From positions 1-64,000 of the forward strand of contig CAMWCA010000007.1 of NCBI GenBank assembly GCA_947172705.1: a stretch of DNA of 64,000 nucleotides. The letters are read 5' to 3'. Below the pieces are notes generated by a model that did no database searches, was not told the origin of the DNA, and was given only the letters and a program-made list of their open reading frames with translations. Origin of the DNA: an uncultured Lachnospiraceae bacterium. Its GTDB lineage: Bacteria > Bacillota > Clostridia > Lachnospirales > Lachnospiraceae. Each line of letters starts with the position of its first letter. Position 1 is the first letter of the stretch. The translations under genes were made by a program, and so were the position numbers. Shown here one piece after another: positions 44,970 through 54,732 of this stretch.

Positions 44970-45242
44970 ATGCAAATAACAGATGTACGAGTGAGAAAAA
45001 TTACAAAAGAAGGAAAAATGAGGGCAATTGTTTCGATCACGATCGATGAGGAATTTGTGATCCACGATATCAAGGTGATAGAAGGGGACAAGGGATTGTT
45101 CATCGCAATGCCCAGTAAAAAAGCAACAGATGGTGAATATCGGGATATTGCGCATCCTATTAATTCATCTACAAGAGAAAAAATACAAACGATCATTTTA
45201 GACAGGTACCAGAAGGCATTGCTGGAGCCAGACGAGGAATAA
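44970..45242 (+). CDS. spoVG: SpoVG RNA/DNA-binding regulator
   Basis: 90 residues and near-complete match to the family pattern: [57 protein letters not shown]. SpoVG is a small site-specific nucleic-acid-binding protein that affects septation, sporulation and virulence gene expression. AAGGGGG lies upstream. It follows glgD by 99 bases and is closed by a strong terminator. Confidence 0.93.
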   Translation: MQITDVRVRKITKEGKMRAIVSITIDEEFVIHDIKVIEGDKGLFIAMPSKKATDGEYRDIAHPINSSTREKIQTIILDRYQKALLEPDEE

Positions 45243-45293
45243 GAAAGATCAAACGTCGGCGCACTTTGCGAAGCGTCTTATAAAGGCAGGAAG

Positions 45294-45323
45294 GAGATCA
45301 TCACAAGGATGATCTCTTTTTTT
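45294..45323 (+). terminator. Rho-independent terminator after spoVG
   Basis: gagatcatc pairs perfectly with gatgatctc around acaag and is followed by seven T residues (45317-45323). Confidence 0.9.
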
Positions 45324-45393
45324 GTGGAAGTAAGAAAAAATGATTGACTATGGGGCTATTATAGGGTTTACTATGGAATGTGGAGGGAAAGGC

Positions 45394-46743
45394 ATGGAAA
45401 AGAATCTGACATCAGGCAGTGTATTGAAGAACATAGTGTATTTTTCTCTGCCTTATCTGTTATCTTATTTTTTGCAGACCCTTTATGGGATGGCGGATCT
45501 GTTTATGATCGGTCAGTTTGAAGGGGTGGAAAGTACCACTGCTGTCTCTATTGGAGGACAGGTGATGCATATGCTGACGGTGATGATCGTTGGTCTTGCC
45601 ATGGGCACTACAGTAAGCGTCGGACAGGCAATCGGGGCAGGCGACAGAAAACGGACTTCCGCTGTTGTGGGGAATACGGTTACGCTTTTTGCAGGCTTGT
45701 CTATTGGAACCATGGTGTTACTCCTGCTTTTGGTCAGACCCATCGTTGCTGTTATTTCCACGCCAGTGGAAGCTGTGCCGGGGACGGTTGCTTATCTTAG
45801 GATTTGCTTTATGGGCATTCCCTTTATTACTGCTTATAATATAATCAGTTCCATCTTCAGAGGGCTGGGGGATTCCAAAAGTCCCATGTATTTTATTGGA
45901 GTGGCATGTGCGGCTAATATTGGGCTGGATTATTTACTGATTGGCGTGTTTCATATGGGAGCGTCAGGGGCTGCGCTGGGGACGGTTTTGGCGCAGACCA
46001 TCAGTGTGATGATTGCACTGGCAGTGATTCTAAAAAGAAAAATGGGTGTTTCCCTTTTGCAGGAGGATCTCAGACCTCAGCGGGAAACCGTTGGGAAAAT
46101 ATTGAAGATAGGTATTCCTGTGGCATTCCAGGATGGTCTGATTCAGGTTGCATTTATTGTCATCACGATTATTGCAAACAAGAGGGGATTAAATGATGCC
46201 GCTGCGGTAGGGATTGTGGAAAAGGTGATTGGATTTCTGTTTCTGGTGCCATCCTCCATGCTCTCAACGGTGTCGGTTCTCTGTGCCCAGAATATCGGTG
46301 CAGGGAAAAGTAAGCGTGCCGTGCAGACCTTACGGTATGCTGTCATGATAGCGGCGGGGTTTGGAATTTTGGTGTCTGTTATCATACAATTTACAGCGCA
46401 GCCGGTGGTTGGTATGTTCACGCCTGATGCAGCGGTTATTGTATTGGGAGGGCAGTATATTCGGGGGTATATTTGGGACTGCATTTTTGCCGGGATACAC
46501 TTTTGCTTTAGCGGATATTTTTGTGCCTGCGGCAGGTCGGAGCTTTCTTTTCTCCACAACATCACGGCAATTTTGTTGATGCGCATTCCCGGCGTTTATG
46601 TGACGTCAAAGCTTTTTGCCCATACCCTGTTTCCCATGGGGCTTGCCACGGCAGGGGGATCTCTGGTTTCCGTGCTGATCTGCCTGATTGCTTTTGCCTG
46701 GCTTCAGCGCCATAAGCCGGCGGATACAGGGGGAACTTTATAA
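45394..46743 (+). CDS. MATE family efflux transporter
   Basis: 449 residues with about 12 membrane segments in two related halves, typical of MATE (SLPYLLSYFLQTLYGMADLFMIGQF at the start; GIPVAFQDGLIQVAFIVITI at the second half). MATE proteins export drugs or metabolites by Na+ or H+ antiport; the substrate is unknown. ATG 45394 is chosen because GGAGGG lies upstream; the ORF-track start at 45340 lies next to the spoVG terminator. It ends 25 bases before pth. Confidence 0.85.
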   Translation: MEKNLTSGSVLKNIVYFSLPYLLSYFLQTLYGMADLFMIGQFEGVESTTAVSIGGQVMHMLTVMIVGLAMGTTVSVGQAIGAGDRKRTSAVVGNTVTLFAGLSIGTMVLLLLLVRPIVAVISTPVEAVPGTVAYLRICFMGIPFITAYNIISSIFRGLGDSKSPMYFIGVACAANIGLDYLLIGVFHMGASGAALGTVLAQTISVMIALAVILKRKMGVSLLQEDLRPQRETVGKILKIGIPVAFQDGLIQVAFIVITIIANKRGLNDAAAVGIVEKVIGFLFLVPSSMLSTVSVLCAQNIGAGKSKRAVQTLRYAVMIAAGFGILVSVIIQFTAQPVVGMFTPDAAVIVLGGQYIRGYIWDCIFAGIHFCFSGYFCACGRSELSFLHNITAILLMRIPGVYVTSKLFAHTLFPMGLATAGGSLVSVLICLIAFAWLQRHKPADTGGTL

Positions 46744-46768
46744 AAAGATAAGCGGAAAGGAAAGGATC

Positions 46769-47365
46769 ATGTTTATAATAGCAGGACTTGGAAATCCCAA
46801 AAAAGAATATGATAATACAAGACATAACATTGGGTTTGAAACAATCGATGCGCTGGCGGATAAATACCAGATTTCCGTTATGGATATTCGGAACAAAGCA
46901 ATGACGGGCAAGGGTGTGATAAACGGGCAGAAGGTGATTCTGGTAAAACCCCTGACTTTTATGAATTTAAGTGGAGAGAGTATTCGCCCTCTGACGGATT
47001 ACTATAAAATCCACATAGAAACAGAACTGATCGTGATTTCTGACGATATTACCCTTCCTCCCGGGCAGATTCGGGTAAGAAAAAGCGGAAGCGCCGGAGG
47101 GCACAACGGCCTTAAAAATATTATTCAGAACCTTGGCAGCCAGGAATTTCAGAGAATCCGGATCGGCGTGGGTGAAAAGCCCAGAGGCTATGACCTTGTG
47201 GATTATGTACTGGGGCACTTTTCCAAAGAAGAAAAGCCTTTGATGCGGGAAGGAGTGGAGAAGGCGATACAGGCAGCGGAGCTGATGCTGGAGGGCAATA
47301 CGGAGCAGGCAATGAATACGTTTAACCGCAAGGTTTCTCCCAAACAGGAAAATCAATCCAAGTAA
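46769..47365 (+). CDS. pth: peptidyl-tRNA hydrolase
   Basis: 198 residues, usual length. Motifs are GLGNPKKEYDNTRHNIGF with the catalytic His in RHNIG, KPLTFMNLSGES, SDDITLPPGQIRVRKSGS and GGHNGLKNI with the second His. It releases peptides from stalled peptidyl-tRNA. AAAGGA lies close before ATG 46769. It precedes mfd by 18 bases, the conserved pth-mfd order of Firmicutes. Confidence 0.93.
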   Translation: MFIIAGLGNPKKEYDNTRHNIGFETIDALADKYQISVMDIRNKAMTGKGVINGQKVILVKPLTFMNLSGESIRPLTDYYKIHIETELIVISDDITLPPGQIRVRKSGSAGGHNGLKNIIQNLGSQEFQRIRIGVGEKPRGYDLVDYVLGHFSKEEKPLMREGVEKAIQAAELMLEGNTEQAMNTFNRKVSPKQENQSK

Positions 47366-47383
47366 TTGAAAGGAAAGGCTTAC

Positions 47384-50300
47384 ATGAGAGTATTGACGGC
47401 GCCCCTGGAGGAACTGGGGGAGTTTTTGGAGGTAAAAGATCAGCTGCAAAAGGGCGCTGCAACGGTGGCGCTGACAGGCTGTGTGGAATCTCAAAAGCTG
47501 CATATGGTATATGGACTTGGCGATGGGTTTAAATACAGGCTCATCGTTACGTTCAGTGATCTGCGGGTGAAGGAGCTGCTGGAGGATTACCGTTTTTATG
47601 ACAGAAATGTCACAAGCTATCCGGCGAAGGACCTGATTTTCTATCAGGCGGACATTCACGGGAACCAACTGGTGACGGAGAGGGTGAAATGCTTAAAGCG
47701 TATGCTGGAGGGTAAGCCGGTTACGGTCATTACCACCTTCAGCAGTCTCATGGCGCCTCAGATTCCCCTTACCGTTTGGAAAGAGCATCTTTTATCCATC
47801 AGCAGCAGAGGGCAGGTAGATGAAAAGCAGCTTGCCCGGCGGCTGGTGGAGATGGGCTATGAAAAAAACTATCAGGTAGAGATGCCCGGGCAGTTCAGCA
47901 TTCGGGGCGGTATTATAGATATTTTTGACCTGACGGAGGAGAATCCCTATCGAATCGAGCTGTGGGGAGACGAAGTGGAATCCATTCGAAGCTTTGATGT
48001 GTTAAGCCAGCGCTCTATAGAAAAGCTTTCCGACATCACCGTTTATCCGGCAGGAGAAATGCTGCTTTCCGATCAACGCATGAAAAAGGGCATGGAAAAA
48101 ATTGAAAAAGAGGGGAAGCTTTTTTCGGAAAAGCTGAGGAAGGAATTTCATACGGAGGAAGCCCACCGGATCGATACTCAGATCAGAGAATTGAAGGAAC
48201 AGGTCTACGAATTTCGCAATCTGGTGAATCTGGATGCCTATGTACATTATTTTTATGAGGATACCATATCTTTTCTGGAAATGTTTGATAAGGATAAAAC
48301 CTGTATTTTCGTGGATGAGCCTGCAAGAGTGAAGGAACATGCGGAAGCGGTGGAACTGGAATTTCGGGAGAGTATGATTCACCGGGTGGAGAAAGGTTAC
48401 ATCCTGCCGGGGCAGATGCAGCTTCTGTATGCGCAGGAGGAGGTGGCGGCAAAGCTACAGCAGAGAAGGCTGGTTACCCTTGCTTCTCTGGAATTGAAAA
48501 ACAACCTGTTTAAGATCCACAGGAAGGTGGACTTTTCTGTGAAGAGTATTTCCTCCTATAATAACAGTTTTGAGGCGTTGGTGCAGGATTTGAAGCGTTA
48601 CAGAAAAAAAGGTTACAGAATGCTTCTTTTATCCGGTTCCAGAACCAGAGCGGAAAGGCTTGCCAGGGACTTGAGAGACGAAGAACTGACAGCCTTTTAT
48701 ACGGAGAACCCTGACAGAGAGCTGCAGCCGGGAGAAATCATGACTTTTTACGGCAGAGTCCTGAAAGGATTTGAGTATCCGCTGTTAAAGTTCGTGGTGA
48801 TATCAGAAAGCGATATTTTCGGGGCTGATAAAAAGAAGAAGAAAAAGAGAAAAACCTATGAAGGGCGTAAGATCAACGATTTTAACGAACTGAAGGTAGG
48901 AGACTATGTGGTTCATGAAAACCACGGGCTGGGAATTTACAAGGGGATTGAAAAGGTAGAGATCGAAAAGGTGGTAAAGGATTACATCAAGATCGAATAC
49001 CGGGACGGAGGCAATCTCTATGTCCTTGCCACGGGGCTGGATGTGATACAAAAGTATGCCTCCGCCGATGCAAAGCGCCCCAAACTGAATAAGCTGGGAA
49101 CCCAGGAGTGGAGCCGTACCAAGAGCAAGGTTCGGGAAGCGGCAGGGGAGGTGGCAAAGGATCTGGTGGAACTGTATGCTGCCCGCCAGCAGAAGAATGG
49201 ATTTCAGTATGGTCCGGATACAGTGTGGCAGAAGGAGTTTGAGGAAACTTTTCCCTTTGAAGAAACAGAGGATCAGATACTTGCCATTAACGCCACCAAA
49301 GAGGATATGGAAAGCACGAAGATTATGGACCGCCTGATCTGTGGAGATGTGGGCTATGGCAAGACGGAGATTGCTATCCGTGCGGCGTTTAAGGCTGTGC
49401 AGGAGGGCAAACAGGTGGTTTATCTGGTGCCTACCACTATTTTGGCGCAGCAGCATTATAACACCTTTATCCAACGGATGAAGGATTTCCCGGTGCGGGT
49501 GGATATGCTGTCCAGATTCAGGACGAATGCAGAGCAGAAAAAAACAGTGGAAGACCTGAAAAAAGGACTGGTGGATATTGTGATCGGCACCCACAGAGTT
49601 TTGTCGGCGGATGTTGTTTACAAGGATCTGGGACTTTTGATCATTGACGAAGAGCAGCGGTTTGGGGTTGCCCATAAAGAAAAAATAAAGAAAATGAAAG
49701 AGAATGTGGATGTGCTGACCCTGACGGCAACGCCTATTCCAAGAACCCTTCACATGAGCCTTGTAAGCATCAGAGATATGAGTGTACTGGAGGAAGCGCC
49801 TGGGGACAGGATGCCCATTCAGACCTATGTGCTTGAATATAATGAGGAGATGGTCCGGGAGGCGATTGTGAGGGAACTGTCCAGAAACGGACAGGTGTAC
49901 TATGTCTATAACAGGGTGAACCATATTGCGGATGTGGCGGCTTCCATCCAAAGCCTGGTGCCGGAGGCGGTAGTTTCCTTTGCCCACGGGCAGATGCAGG
50001 AGCGTGAGCTGGAGCGCATTATGTACGATTTTATCAGCGGAGAGATCGATGTGCTGGTGTCTACCACCATCATTGAGACGGGGCTTGATATTTCCAATGT
50101 GAATACCATGATCATCCACGACTCCGATAACATGGGGCTTTCCCAGCTCTACCAGCTTCGGGGGAGAGTGGGAAGAAGCAACCGTACGGCATATGCCTTC
50201 CTTATGTACAAGCGGGACAAAATGTTAAGGGAAGTGGCGGAGAAAAGGCTTGCGGCAATCAAGGAGTTTACAGACCTGGGAAGCGGCTTTAAGATCGCCA

Positions 50301-50908
50301 TGCGTGATCTGGAGATCAGAGGAGCAGGAAATCTGCTGGGGGCAAGGCAGCATGGACATATGCAGGCAGTGGGATATGATCTGTACTGCAAGATGCTCAA
50401 CGAAGCGGTAAAAAATTTAAAGGGTATCAGCACCATTGAGGATTTTACCACCACAGTGGATCTGGATGTGGATGCTTTTATTCCCCCTGCTTATATTGTC
50501 AACGAAATTCAAAAGCTGGATATTTATAAACGGATCGCCGGCATTGAAAATCAGGGGGAATGTGATGATATGAAGGAGGAACTGTTAGACCGTTTTGGAG
50601 AGATTCCCCTTGCGGTACAGAACCTTTTCCGCATTTCCATGATCCGGGTAAATGCCCATAGGCTTTATATTACAGATATCAAAGGGAAAAACGGAGAAAT
50701 TTTGATTTCCCTGAAAAGAGACGCACAGATCTATGGGGAAAAAATACCGAAGCTTTTGGATAAGCATGAAAAGCTTTCCTTTAATTATAAGATGACAAGT
50801 TTTCTGTATCGTTACAAAAAAAGCGGTATGGTGGAAAAGGATGCTCAGACCTTGCTGGAACTGACCGAAAATTTGCTGGAGGATATGAAGATCCTGCAGC
50901 GGAAATAA
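47384..50908 (+). CDS. mfd: transcription-repair coupling factor
   Basis: 1174 residues, full length. An N-terminal UvrB-like region (QFSIRGGIIDIFDLTEENPYRIELWGDEVESI, quoted in part) precedes the RNA polymerase-interaction domain (VGDYVVHENHGLGIYKGI, near residue 505). The RecG-like translocase has Walker A GDVGYGKTEIAIRA near 650, DEEQRFG Walker B near 755 and LTATPIPRTLHMSL, and a C-terminal TRCF domain. It removes stalled RNA polymerase and recruits UvrA. ATG 47384 has AAAGGAAAGG upstream. Confidence 0.95.
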   Translation: MRVLTAPLEELGEFLEVKDQLQKGAATVALTGCVESQKLHMVYGLGDGFKYRLIVTFSDLRVKELLEDYRFYDRNVTSYPAKDLIFYQADIHGNQLVTERVKCLKRMLEGKPVTVITTFSSLMAPQIPLTVWKEHLLSISSRGQVDEKQLARRLVEMGYEKNYQVEMPGQFSIRGGIIDIFDLTEENPYRIELWGDEVESIRSFDVLSQRSIEKLSDITVYPAGEMLLSDQRMKKGMEKIEKEGKLFSEKLRKEFHTEEAHRIDTQIRELKEQVYEFRNLVNLDAYVHYFYEDTISFLEMFDKDKTCIFVDEPARVKEHAEAVELEFRESMIHRVEKGYILPGQMQLLYAQEEVAAKLQQRRLVTLASLELKNNLFKIHRKVDFSVKSISSYNNSFEALVQDLKRYRKKGYRMLLLSGSRTRAERLARDLRDEELTAFYTENPDRELQPGEIMTFYGRVLKGFEYPLLKFVVISESDIFGADKKKKKKRKTYEGRKINDFNELKVGDYVVHENHGLGIYKGIEKVEIEKVVKDYIKIEYRDGGNLYVLATGLDVIQKYASADAKRPKLNKLGTQEWSRTKSKVREAAGEVAKDLVELYAARQQKNGFQYGPDTVWQKEFEETFPFEETEDQILAINATKEDMESTKIMDRLICGDVGYGKTEIAIRAAFKAVQEGKQVVYLVPTTILAQQHYNTFIQRMKDFPVRVDMLSRFRTNAEQKKTVEDLKKGLVDIVIGTHRVLSADVVYKDLGLLIIDEEQRFGVAHKEKIKKMKENVDVLTLTATPIPRTLHMSLVSIRDMSVLEEAPGDRMPIQTYVLEYNEEMVREAIVRELSRNGQVYYVYNRVNHIADVAASIQSLVPEAVVSFAHGQMQERELERIMYDFISGEIDVLVSTTIIETGLDISNVNTMIIHDSDNMGLSQLYQLRGRVGRSNRTAYAFLMYKRDKMLREVAEKRLAAIKEFTDLGSGFKIAMRDLEIRGAGNLLGARQHGHMQAVGYDLYCKMLNEAVKNLKGISTIEDFTTTVDLDVDAFIPPAYIVNEIQKLDIYKRIAGIENQGECDDMKEELLDRFGEIPLAVQNLFRISMIRVNAHRLYITDIKGKNGEILISLKRDAQIYGEKIPKLLDKHEKLSFNYKMTSFLYRYKKSGMVEKDAQTLLELTENLLEDMKILQRK

Positions 50909-50989
50909 AAATGCCTATACCCAAAAAGAACGAAATAGTGTACAATAAGAAATGTAGCTGCTTTTTACAAACATCCGGAGGATAGGATA

Positions 50990-52762
50990 ATGGATATTTT
51001 TAGCATACTAACGATGGTTGGCGGTCTTGCCTTGTTTCTGTATGGAATGGAGGTTCTTGGGGACGGTTTGAAAAAGGCGTCCGGGGGTAAGCTGGAGATT
51101 ATTTTGGAGAAGCTTACATCCAACAAGCTTATGGCGATTCTCCTGGGGGCGGGCGTAACTGCCGTGATCCAATCCTCATCGGCAACTACTGTTATGGTGG
51201 TAGGTTTTGTCAATTCAGGGATTATGAAGCTTTCCCAGGCAGTAGGGGTCATTCTGGGAGCCAATGTGGGAACTACGGTGACGGCATGGCTCTTAAGCCT
51301 GACAGGGGTGGAAGGCTCAGGCATGTTCCTTCAATTTTTAAAGCCCTCTTCCTTTGCGCCGATTTTAGCTTTTGTGGGTGTTGTGATGCGCAGCATGAGC
51401 AAAAGGGAAAAGCATAAAGTAGCCGCTACCATTATGATTGGTTTTGCGGTGCTTATGACAGGGATGGAAACCATGTCAAATGTGGTGAAACCCCTGGCGG
51501 AAAATTCTGATTTTACAAATATATTGCTGATGTTTTCCAATCCGGTACTGGGCATGCTGATCGGTCTTGTGCTGACAGCGATCATTCAGTCTTCATCGGC
51601 TTCCGTAGGTATTCTTCAGGCACTGTGCGTTTCAGGCGCAGTCAGTTATTCCACTGCAATTCCCATTATCATGGGACAAAATATTGGCGATTGCGTAGCG
51701 GCTCTTCTCTCCAGCGCGGGAGCAGGCAAGCAGGCAAAGAGAGCGGCTTTGATCGGCTTATACTATAAGATCATAAAAGCAGTGGCTTTTATGGCGGTTT
51801 TCTATGCCCTGAATGCGGTAATCCATTTTGAATTTTTAAGCCAGCCGGCAAGCGCGCTGGGGGTTGCAGTGATTCATACCACCTTTAACGTAGCATCGGT
51901 TATTCTCATGTATCCTTTTACGTGGGTATTGGAAAAGCTGGTATATCTCACCATTCCCGAGAGCGAAGAGGAGACTCAGGCGATCAGCGCGGTAAAGAAG
52001 GAAATCCAAATTCTGGACCCTCGTTTTTTAAATACTCCAAGAGTTGCCCTGGAGCAATGTAAAAATGCTGCTGTGGATATGGCGAATTATGCCAGGGATG
52101 CGTTGTTTATGGCGATCCGTATGCTGGATCGGTTCGATAAAAAGGAAGCGGGCAAGGTGATCGAGCTGGAGGAACTTGTGGATCATTATGAGGATGAACT
52201 GGGTTCCTATTTGATCAAGTTAAGCAGCAAGCATCTGACGGCAAAGGACAGCCAGGAGCTTTCTGTGCTGCTTCACTGTATCGGCGATTTTGAGAGGATC
52301 TCTGACCATGCCATTAATATTATGGAATCTGCAAGGGAAATGTATGAGAAGGAAATGGCGTTCTCAAGAAAAGCGGAAGAGGAGCTTGCCATTTTCACAG
52401 GAGCTGTGAAGGATATTATCAATACCTCCATTCAGGTATTCCAACAGGAGGATCTGAAGCTTGCCTGCACGGTAGAACCTATGGAGGAGGTCATTGATTA
52501 TCTGAATTCTGAGATCAAGAAGCGTCATATCAAACGTCTTCGCAAAGGGAAATGTACGATTGAGATGGGGTTTGTGCTCTCAGATATTACCACAAACTAT
52601 GAAAGAGTATCAGATCATTGCTCCAATATTGCCCTCTGTCTGCTTCAATTAAATGAAGAGAATTTTGATACCCATGAGTATCAGGACAATCTGACCAGCA
52701 AGGACAATGTGGTTTTTGCAGCAGAAGTAAAAAAATTACGGGAGCAATATGTGCTTCCATAA
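50990..52762 (+). CDS. Na/Pi cotransporter family protein with PhoU-like C-terminus
   Basis: 590 residues. The first 320 residues hold about eight membrane segments and the paired signature repeats GAGVTAVIQSSSATTVM (near 55) and LTAIIQSSSASVGILQ (near 195), typical of NptA-type Na+/phosphate symporters. The C-terminal 230 residues form a PhoU-like helical domain (CIGDFERISDHAINIMESA and later YERVSDHCSNIALC). It should import phosphate, or export it, in a regulated way. It stands 81 bases after mfd with TACAAT as a possible -10 box. Confidence 0.9.
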   Translation: MDIFSILTMVGGLALFLYGMEVLGDGLKKASGGKLEIILEKLTSNKLMAILLGAGVTAVIQSSSATTVMVVGFVNSGIMKLSQAVGVILGANVGTTVTAWLLSLTGVEGSGMFLQFLKPSSFAPILAFVGVVMRSMSKREKHKVAATIMIGFAVLMTGMETMSNVVKPLAENSDFTNILLMFSNPVLGMLIGLVLTAIIQSSSASVGILQALCVSGAVSYSTAIPIIMGQNIGDCVAALLSSAGAGKQAKRAALIGLYYKIIKAVAFMAVFYALNAVIHFEFLSQPASALGVAVIHTTFNVASVILMYPFTWVLEKLVYLTIPESEEETQAISAVKKEIQILDPRFLNTPRVALEQCKNAAVDMANYARDALFMAIRMLDRFDKKEAGKVIELEELVDHYEDELGSYLIKLSSKHLTAKDSQELSVLLHCIGDFERISDHAINIMESAREMYEKEMAFSRKAEEELAIFTGAVKDIINTSIQVFQQEDLKLACTVEPMEEVIDYLNSEIKKRHIKRLRKGKCTIEMGFVLSDITTNYERVSDHCSNIALCLLQLNEENFDTHEYQDNLTSKDNVVFAAEVKKLREQYVLP

Positions 52763-52858
52763 GAAGTTTTTCTGAGTTAAAGTCCGTTTTATGGGACTGC
52801 CATAATGTTATTCTGATAATAGATGAAGAAAATTATCGAAATGACAGGAGGCAGTATG

Positions 52859-52960
52859 ATGAAAGGATATTTTGTAAACAATGGATACATGGGACTGGTA
52901 GAGGGAAGCTACATGCTTTTTGCCAGTGAAGAAGATTATCTGGATTATCTGGAAAGATAA
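52859..52960 (+). CDS. small conserved-looking protein, 33 residues
   Basis: This gene is too short for the ORF track. AGGAGG (52846-52851) is seven bases before ATG 52859 (four before ATG 52856). The product reads MKGYFVNNGYMGLVEG, then SYMLFASEEDYLDYLER, with many Tyr and acidic residues and no membrane segment. I recall short proteins of this form beside housekeeping genes in related bacteria, but cannot confirm that here. The stop is 18 bases before the 3-methyladenine glycosylase gene. No function is known to me. Confidence 0.6.
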   Translation: MKGYFVNNGYMGLVEGSYMLFASEEDYLDYLER

Positions 52961-52978
52961 CAATGGGAATGAGGAAAA

Positions 52979-53512
52979 ATGGCAAAGAGAATGGGGCGGA
53001 AGGAGCTTACCAGACCGGCGGATGAGCTTGCGCCGGAACTTTTAGGAAAGCTGCTGTGCAGGAAAACGGATCAGGGAATTCTGAAGCTGAGAATCATGGA
53101 GACGGAATGCTATCTGGGCGAGGAGGATACGGCATGTCATGCCAGTAAGGGCAGGACGGAGCGGACAAAGGTTCTTTACGAAAAAGGCGGAACCGCCTAC
53201 ATTTATCTCTGTTATGGAATCCATTCCCTTTTTAATGTGGTAAGCGGAAAAGAGGGACATCCCCAAGCCGTATTGATCCGGGGTGTTGAAGGCTATAATG
53301 GTCCGGGTAAACTTACCAGCGCCATGAAGATTGACAGAAGTCTGAACGGCGAGGATATGGTCATATCTAAAAGTCTGTGGCTGGAGGATGATGGATACAG
53401 ACCCGCTTATGTAACGGCAAAGCGGGTGGGGATCGACTATGCCACAGAGGAGTACAGAGAGATTTTGTGGCGTTTTATTGCAGAGGATAAGAGCTATAAG
53501 CCGGTCAAATAA
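52979..53512 (+). CDS. DNA-3-methyladenine glycosylase, AAG/MPG family
   Basis: 177 residues. Typical AAG motifs are ELLGKLLCRK, the catalytic Glu in METECYLGEEDTACHASKG, RTKVLYEKGGTAYIYLCYG and NGPGKLTSAM. It removes alkylated purines from DNA in base-excision repair. It is somewhat shorter than many relatives at the C-terminus but keeps the active-site segments. It follows the small protein and precedes a HAM1-like pyrophosphatase, so the three may form a nucleotide-quality unit. Confidence 0.85.
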   Translation: MAKRMGRKELTRPADELAPELLGKLLCRKTDQGILKLRIMETECYLGEEDTACHASKGRTERTKVLYEKGGTAYIYLCYGIHSLFNVVSGKEGHPQAVLIRGVEGYNGPGKLTSAMKIDRSLNGEDMVISKSLWLEDDGYRPAYVTAKRVGIDYATEEYREILWRFIAEDKSYKPVK

Positions 53513-53538
53513 GAAAGCTTCTTAAGATGAGAGGATTT

Positions 53539-54189
53539 ATGAAGATCATTTACGGAACAGGAAACAATGCAAAAATTTCCTATATGCGGAGAGCGTTGGA
53601 GAAACTTTCCATGGAGGGAATTTCCATAGAAATTCAGGGTTTGTATGAAGCGGCGGCGGAAAGAAACCTGACAATTCCCCAGGTGGAGGAAAGGGGCAAT
53701 ACGCCTCTGGAAAATGCCAGAGAGAAGGCGGAGCAATATTTTGCCTTGTTCCGATGCCCTGTATTTTCCTGTGACAGCGGGCTTTACCTTTGGAATCATG
53801 GAACAGGAATGCCTTTGCCCCAGGAAAGCCAGCCAGGCGTTTGTGTCCGCGGCCGTGATGGGAAAAGGCGCAGCGACCAGGAACTGCTGAACCATTACAT
53901 TCATTTGGTAAAGAAATATGGACCCATCAGGGCAAGGTATCAAAATGCCATTTGTCTGATCTGGGACGAGCACACCAGAGCGGAAAGCCAGGCGGAGGAG
54001 CTATGGGGAGAACCTTTTCTGCTAACAGATATACCCCATCCAAGGCGGGTGGAAGGATTTCCTCTGGACAGCATTTCTCTGGATCTGAAAACGCAAAAAT
54101 ATTTTTATGATATGGAGAATAATTTGCAGGATGATTTGGTATCCCATCAGGGATTCTCAAATTTTTTTTATGAATTTTTGAAAAAATAA
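53539..54189 (+). CDS. divergent HAM1/RdgB-type NTP pyrophosphatase
   Basis: 216 residues. The opening IIYGTGNNAKISYMRRAL matches the TGNxxK nucleotide loop, ERGNTPLENAREKAEQY the central helix, and FSCDSGLYL the catalytic Asp strand. The usual PGxxSARYAG segment is changed to QPGVCVRGRDGKRRSDQELL, so substrate preference may differ from ITP/XTP. A C-terminal extension of about 30 residues is present. ATG 53539 has GAGAGG upstream. It follows the glycosylase by 26 bases. Confidence 0.7.
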   Translation: MKIIYGTGNNAKISYMRRALEKLSMEGISIEIQGLYEAAAERNLTIPQVEERGNTPLENAREKAEQYFALFRCPVFSCDSGLYLWNHGTGMPLPQESQPGVCVRGRDGKRRSDQELLNHYIHLVKKYGPIRARYQNAICLIWDEHTRAESQAEELWGEPFLLTDIPHPRRVEGFPLDSISLDLKTQKYFYDMENNLQDDLVSHQGFSNFFYEFLKK

Positions 54190-54303
54190 TAGAAAATTGC
54201 AACAAAAAATGCCCTAAGCGCGATGGATTACAACTATTCATTGGAATAGATGTAATTTATACTTAAACTGTTAGTGAAATACGCGAAATGGGAGAATTCT
54301 TTT

Positions 54304-54690
54304 ATGCAGGGAGTAGAAGAGAAAAAGGTTGAACAAATGATTTCACATATGATGCTGGATATGGGTGTGCCGGCGCATTTGAAAGGCTACCGCTATGTGA
54401 GATCGGCTGTTTTTATGGCTGAGGAGGATATGAAGGTGGTGGGAAGCGTTACAAAGCTTCTTTACCCGGAGATTGCAAAGCAGTATAATACTACTGACGG
54501 TAAGGTTGAGCGGGCGATTCGCAATGCCATTGAGATTTCGTGGATGCGGGGAAATAAAAAGACCTTTGAAGGTCTGTTTGGATATTGTGCGGAAAGCGGT
54601 CAGGGCAGACCTACCAACAGCGAATACATAGCGGTAATCGCAGATACCATCAGAATACGATTAAATACGGAAAGCGCTGAAGAAGAATAA
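54304..54690 (+). CDS. stand-alone Spo0A C-terminal DNA-binding domain protein
   Basis: 128 residues. The whole chain resembles the Spo0A effector domain: DMGVPAHLKGYRYVRSAV, GSVTKLLYPEIAKQYNTT, KVERAIRNAIEISWMRGN and GRPTNSEYIAVIADTIR. There is no receiver domain, so it cannot be phosphorylated as Spo0A is. It could bind 0A-like boxes constitutively or compete with Spo0A (inference). ATG 54304 has GGGAG nine bases upstream; the GTG at 54274 lacks a ribosome site. It is followed by pseC 42 bases on. Confidence 0.85.
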   Translation: MQGVEEKKVEQMISHMMLDMGVPAHLKGYRYVRSAVFMAEEDMKVVGSVTKLLYPEIAKQYNTTDGKVERAIRNAIEISWMRGNKKTFEGLFGYCAESGQGRPTNSEYIAVIADTIRIRLNTESAEEE

Positions 54691-54732
54691 AAGATTTTCC
54701 AGAGGCTTTCCGGGGAAGCAGAGGAGAAACTT

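Noticed and set aside
48803-50119. 438-codon minus-strand ORF inside mfd
   Set aside because: His-rich shadow translation of a well-conserved gene.
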